Part shown: piece after piece, positions 5,820 through 7,945 of the stretch
How positions within the stretch are numbered: position 1 is the first letter of the stretch
Layout: every line of letters starts with the position of its first letter
Assembly: GCA_013816645.1 (NCBI GenBank)
Contig: JACDEC010000124.1
Span: 1 to 7,945 of the forward strand
Source: Planctomycetota bacterium
Lineage (GTDB): Bacteria; Planctomycetota; UBA11346
Direction of reading: 5' to 3'
Length of the DNA: 7,945 nt
Translations under genes and position numbers: made by a program
The notes under the pieces: generated by a model
What the model was told of the DNA's origin: nothing
Databases searched by the model: none
What the model saw: only the letters and a program-made list of their open reading frames with translations

Positions 5820-6428
5820 ATGGCGCGAACTCGGCTCGGCGACGATGGACACAGACGCTGCGCGTGGTGCGGCGATGATCCGCTCTACGTGCGCTACCAC
5901 GACGAGGAGTGGGGCGTTCCGGTCGGCGATGACCGACTGCTCTTCGAGAAGCTCTGCCTGGAGGGCTTCCAGTCCGGGCTCAGCTGGCTGACCATCCTGC
6001 GCAAGCGCGAGCACTTCCGCGCGGCGTTCGCCGGCTTCGACGTCGACGAGGTCGCGCGCTTCACCGCGCGCGACGTGCGCAGGCTGCTCGCCGACGCCGG
6101 CATCGTGCGCCATCGCGGCAAGATCGAGGCGACCATCGCCAATGCGCGTGCGGCGCTGCCGATTGTCGCTGAGTTCGGTTCGCTCGCCGGCTACCTCTGG
6201 GGCTTCGCGCCCACCCGTCCCCCGCCGCGGCTGGCGACGCAGACCGCGCAATCCGTGGCCTTGAGCAAGGACCTCAAGCGGCGCGGCTGGCGCTTCGTCG
6301 GGCCAACCACGGTGCACGCCTTCATGCAGGCCATGGGCATGGTCAACGATCACCTCCCCGGCTGCGGCTGGCGGGCAGCCTGCCTGGAACGACGCCGCGA
6401 CTTTGCCGTCCCCAGGAAGCGCTTGTAA
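5820..6428 (+). CDS. tag: DNA-3-methyladenine glycosylase I
   Basis: A 202-residue protein closely resembling E. coli Tag over its full length. It removes 3-methyladenine from alkylated DNA in the cytoplasm as the first step of base excision repair. Family motifs are all present: CAWCGDDPLYVRYHDEEWG (14-32), CLEGFQSGLSW (46-56), RHRGKI (97-102), SKDLKRRGWRFVGPTT (149-164) and MGMVNDHLPGC (172-182). By alignment with E. coli, the structural zinc ligands are Cys14, His27, His178 and Cys182, and the base-binding residues are Tyr26, Glu48 and Trp56, a constant offset of 10 across the N-terminal region. The ATG at 5820 leaves a short extension before the first zinc Cys. The frame stays open upstream to 5631, but that would run through the tRNA gene and is not used. 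The ribosome binding site is weak; a hairpin ends 11 bases upstream. It lies 105 bp after tRNA-Ser and 39 bp before the next gene on the same strand. Confidence 0.96.
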   Translation: MARTRLGDDGHRRCAWCGDDPLYVRYHDEEWGVPVGDDRLLFEKLCLEGFQSGLSWLTILRKREHFRAAFAGFDVDEVARFTARDVRRLLADAGIVRHRGKIEATIANARAALPIVAEFGSLAGYLWGFAPTRPPPRLATQTAQSVALSKDLKRRGWRFVGPTTVHAFMQAMGMVNDHLPGCGWRAACLERRRDFAVPRKRL

Positions 6429-6467
6429 GTTATCGATCGTTGATTATCAAGGTGGGCGAGGTGCCGC

Positions 6468-7945
6468 ATGCGCTCGCTCCCCCTGCTCGTCGTGCTCATC
6501 GCCTGGCTGCCGATGCCTGCGCAAGAAGGGCCTGCGCAAGAAGGGCCTGCGCAGGAAGGGCCGGCGCAGGAACGCTGGTTCGATGTCCCGGTCGCCGAGG
6601 TGACCCCGCTCGGCGAGTGGCCGACGGGCGAGACCGATTGGCGGCGTTGGGCCTTGGCCAGACAGATCCGCCCGTACGCGGTGCTCGAGGGACCGGGCGA
6701 AGCGGTGGTCGCGGTCGAGGATGCCGGCGGCTTCGCGGATCCCACGGCGATGCGCCAGGCGCGGCTGCTCGTGCGCACCACCGCGAACGGGGAGGTCCGC
6801 GGGCGGGTCGCGGTGCGCAAGCCCGACGGATCGGGTTTGGTCATGCTCCCCTTCGTGCTCGCCGCCGGCCAGGCACGGCCCGACGCCGAGGCGCGCTTCC
6901 TGCGCGCACAGCAGCAGGTCCTGCGCGACCTGGTCAGCGCGCGCGCGGCCGGAGCGGCGTGGTTCCGCCATCGCCTGGACGCCAGCCAGCGCGCCGCCGG
7001 TCAGACCGTCGATCCGGTCGATCAGGCGACCGCGGATGCGCGGCGCCGCGACGGACTCGACGACACCTTCCAGCTCTTCACCGGCGATCGCGCGCTGGTC
7101 GAGAACCTCCAGTTCGATCGTCCGCTGGCGGTGATCGAAGCCGGCGCGCCGACCGTGGCGCTGTCCACCATCGACGGCATCACCGTCGCCGCGATCGACT
7201 GGGCACCATTGATCGGCGATGCGCGTCCGGAACCCGATCCCTTGGCCGCGCGCATCCCCGCCGACCAGCACGCGGTGTTCTTCCCCGGCTTCGCCGCGCT
7301 GATCGCCGCGATCGACGAGATCGACCGCACCGGCACGCCGGTGCTCGCCGCGTTCGAGCCGCACAGCGAGGACGCGCTGACCCGCGAGAGCTACCAGCGC
7401 CAACTGTGCATCGGCCTCAGCGATCTCGGCCGCCGCTTCGGAGCGCAGCTCGTCGACAGCGTGGCGATGACGGGATCCGACCCCTTCCTGCGCGCCGGCA
7501 GCGACGTCGCCGTGCTGTTCCAGGCCAAGCAGCCCCAGGTGCTGGCCGCCTACGTGATGGCTCAGCAGGCCACCGCGGCGAAGGCCCGGCCCGACGCGGT
7601 CACCACCGACAGCGACATCGGCGGATTGGCGGTGCACGCCGTGACCACGCCCGACCGCTCATTGTGCTCCTACCTCGCGGTGCTCGACGATTGCGTGGTG
7701 GTGGCGAATTCCCCCGCCCAGCTCGCGCGCCTGGCGGCGGTGCGCGGCGGCGGCGCCGCGCTCGCGACCACCGGCGAGTACCGCTTCTTCCGCGATCGCT
7801 ACCGACGCGGGGCCGATGACGAGGTGGCGCTGGTGGTGGTGCCCGATGATGCGATCCGCCGCTGGTGCGGCCCGCGCTGGCGCATCGCCGATTCCCGGCG
7901 CACCCGCGCCGCCGCGATCCTCACCGAGATCGACCTGCGCCACGC
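6468..7945 (+). CDS. Secreted or periplasmic protein of unrecognised family, 3' end missing
   Basis: The frame starting at ATG 6468 has no stop up to the window edge: 492 complete codons. Strong third-position G/C use supports it over the overlapping frames. GAGGTG at 6458-6463 gives a ribosome binding site 4-6 nt before the ATG. The N-terminus MRSLPLLVVLIAWLPMPA looks like a signal peptide, with cleavage likely near MPA-QEG. It is followed by PAQEG three times and PAQER (15-bp DNA repeat). The rest has alternating hydrophobic segments without a further membrane helix: MLPFVLAAG, TVALSTIDGITVAAIDW, DPFLRAGSDVAVLFQAKQPQ, then FFRDRYRRG and RRWCGPRWRIADSRRTRAAA. I do not recognise a named domain or catalytic motif. 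The SDPFLRAGSDVAVLF and FFRDRYRRGADDEVAL phrasing recalls large envelope proteins of planctomycete-like bacteria, but that is an impression. It follows tag by 39 bp and may be co-transcribed. Confidence 0.8.
   Translation, partial: MRSLPLLVVLIAWLPMPAQEGPAQEGPAQEGPAQERWFDVPVAEVTPLGEWPTGETDWRRWALARQIRPYAVLEGPGEAVVAVEDAGGFADPTAMRQARLLVRTTANGEVRGRVAVRKPDGSGLVMLPFVLAAGQARPDAEARFLRAQQQVLRDLVSARAAGAAWFRHRLDASQRAAGQTVDPVDQATADARRRDGLDDTFQLFTGDRALVENLQFDRPLAVIEAGAPTVALSTIDGITVAAIDWAPLIGDARPEPDPLAARIPADQHAVFFPGFAALIAAIDEIDRTGTPVLAAFEPHSEDALTRESYQRQLCIGLSDLGRRFGAQLVDSVAMTGSDPFLRAGSDVAVLFQAKQPQVLAAYVMAQQATAAKARPDAVTTDSDIGGLAVHAVTTPDRSLCSYLAVLDDCVVVANSPAQLARLAAVRGGGAALATTGEYRFFRDRYRRGADDEVALVVVPDDAIRRWCGPRWRIADSRRTRAAAILTEIDLRH
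6516..6572 (+). repeat. 15-bp in-frame tandem repeat encoding PAQEG
   Basis: CCTGCGCAAGAAGGG is repeated exactly at 6516-6530 and 6531-6545, with one change at 6546-6560 (CAG for CAA), and a 12-base partial copy follows at 6561-6572. It encodes PAQEG-PAQEG-PAQEG-PAQE directly after the signal peptide. The near-identity of the DNA points to recent slippage expansion, and the copy number may vary between strains. Confidence 0.95.

Noticed and set aside
6447..7637. 396-codon open frame on the minus strand opposite the gene at 6468
   Set aside because: The plus-strand frame has a signal peptide, a ribosome binding site and stronger third-position bias. The antisense product shows only repetitive Arg/Gly/Ala-rich sequence.
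6440..7819. 459-codon plus-strand frame overlapping the secreted protein gene
   Set aside because: Its product is extremely Arg/Ala/Gly/Pro-rich, typical of an off-frame reading. The frame starting at 6468 is the coherent one.

Overview
This is a G+C-rich bacterial window with the strong G/C third-position bias of a high-GC genome. The taxonomic signal is weak. A secreted right-handed beta-helix protein with Ig-like and Calx-beta modules, an AraC/PhyH pair and a secreted protein of unrecognised family would suit a free-living member of the Planctomycetota/Verrucomicrobiota group, but a gammaproteobacterium cannot be excluded. No transposase, integrase or phage gene is visible.

Layout: (1) 1-422 (+) is the 3' part of a transglutaminase-like gene that is frameshifted near 261. 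(2) 423-1238 (-) is a phytanoyl-CoA dioxygenase-family Fe(II)/2-oxoglutarate oxygenase whose stop codon abuts the transglutaminase stop. (3) 1309-1395 is an array of 18-bp near-perfect palindromic repeats lying between the PhyH start and the end of the next gene. (4) 1384-2304 (-) is a cupin/AraC-type regulator ending inside that array. (5) 2305-2583 is a divergent intergenic region. (6) 2584-5352 (+) is a large exported beta-helix protein with Ig-like and Calx-beta modules and a C-terminal Cys-Gly/transmembrane/Arg tail like a sorting tag. (7) 5353-5819 has no protein gene. It holds a tandem duplication of a tRNA-Ser(UGA) cassette (upstream region, tRNA, 3' hairpin element). The second copy has an intact tRNA; the first keeps only the tRNA 5' half. 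(8) 5820-6428 (+) is tag, DNA-3-methyladenine glycosylase I. (9) 6468-7945 (+) is a secreted or periplasmic protein of unrecognised family, open at the window edge, with PAQEG repeats after its signal peptide.

How the genes may work together: araC and phyH run in the same direction and may be co-expressed, while araC is divergent from the beta-helix gene and could regulate it, as is common for AraC proteins beside glycan-processing genes. This is inference. tRNA-Ser and tag are housekeeping functions not obviously linked to the rest. The least ordinary material is non-coding: the palindrome array, and the duplicated tRNA cassette, whose 3' hairpins keep their pairing despite sequence change. 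I do not see a clear new defence, mobile or biosynthetic system here.
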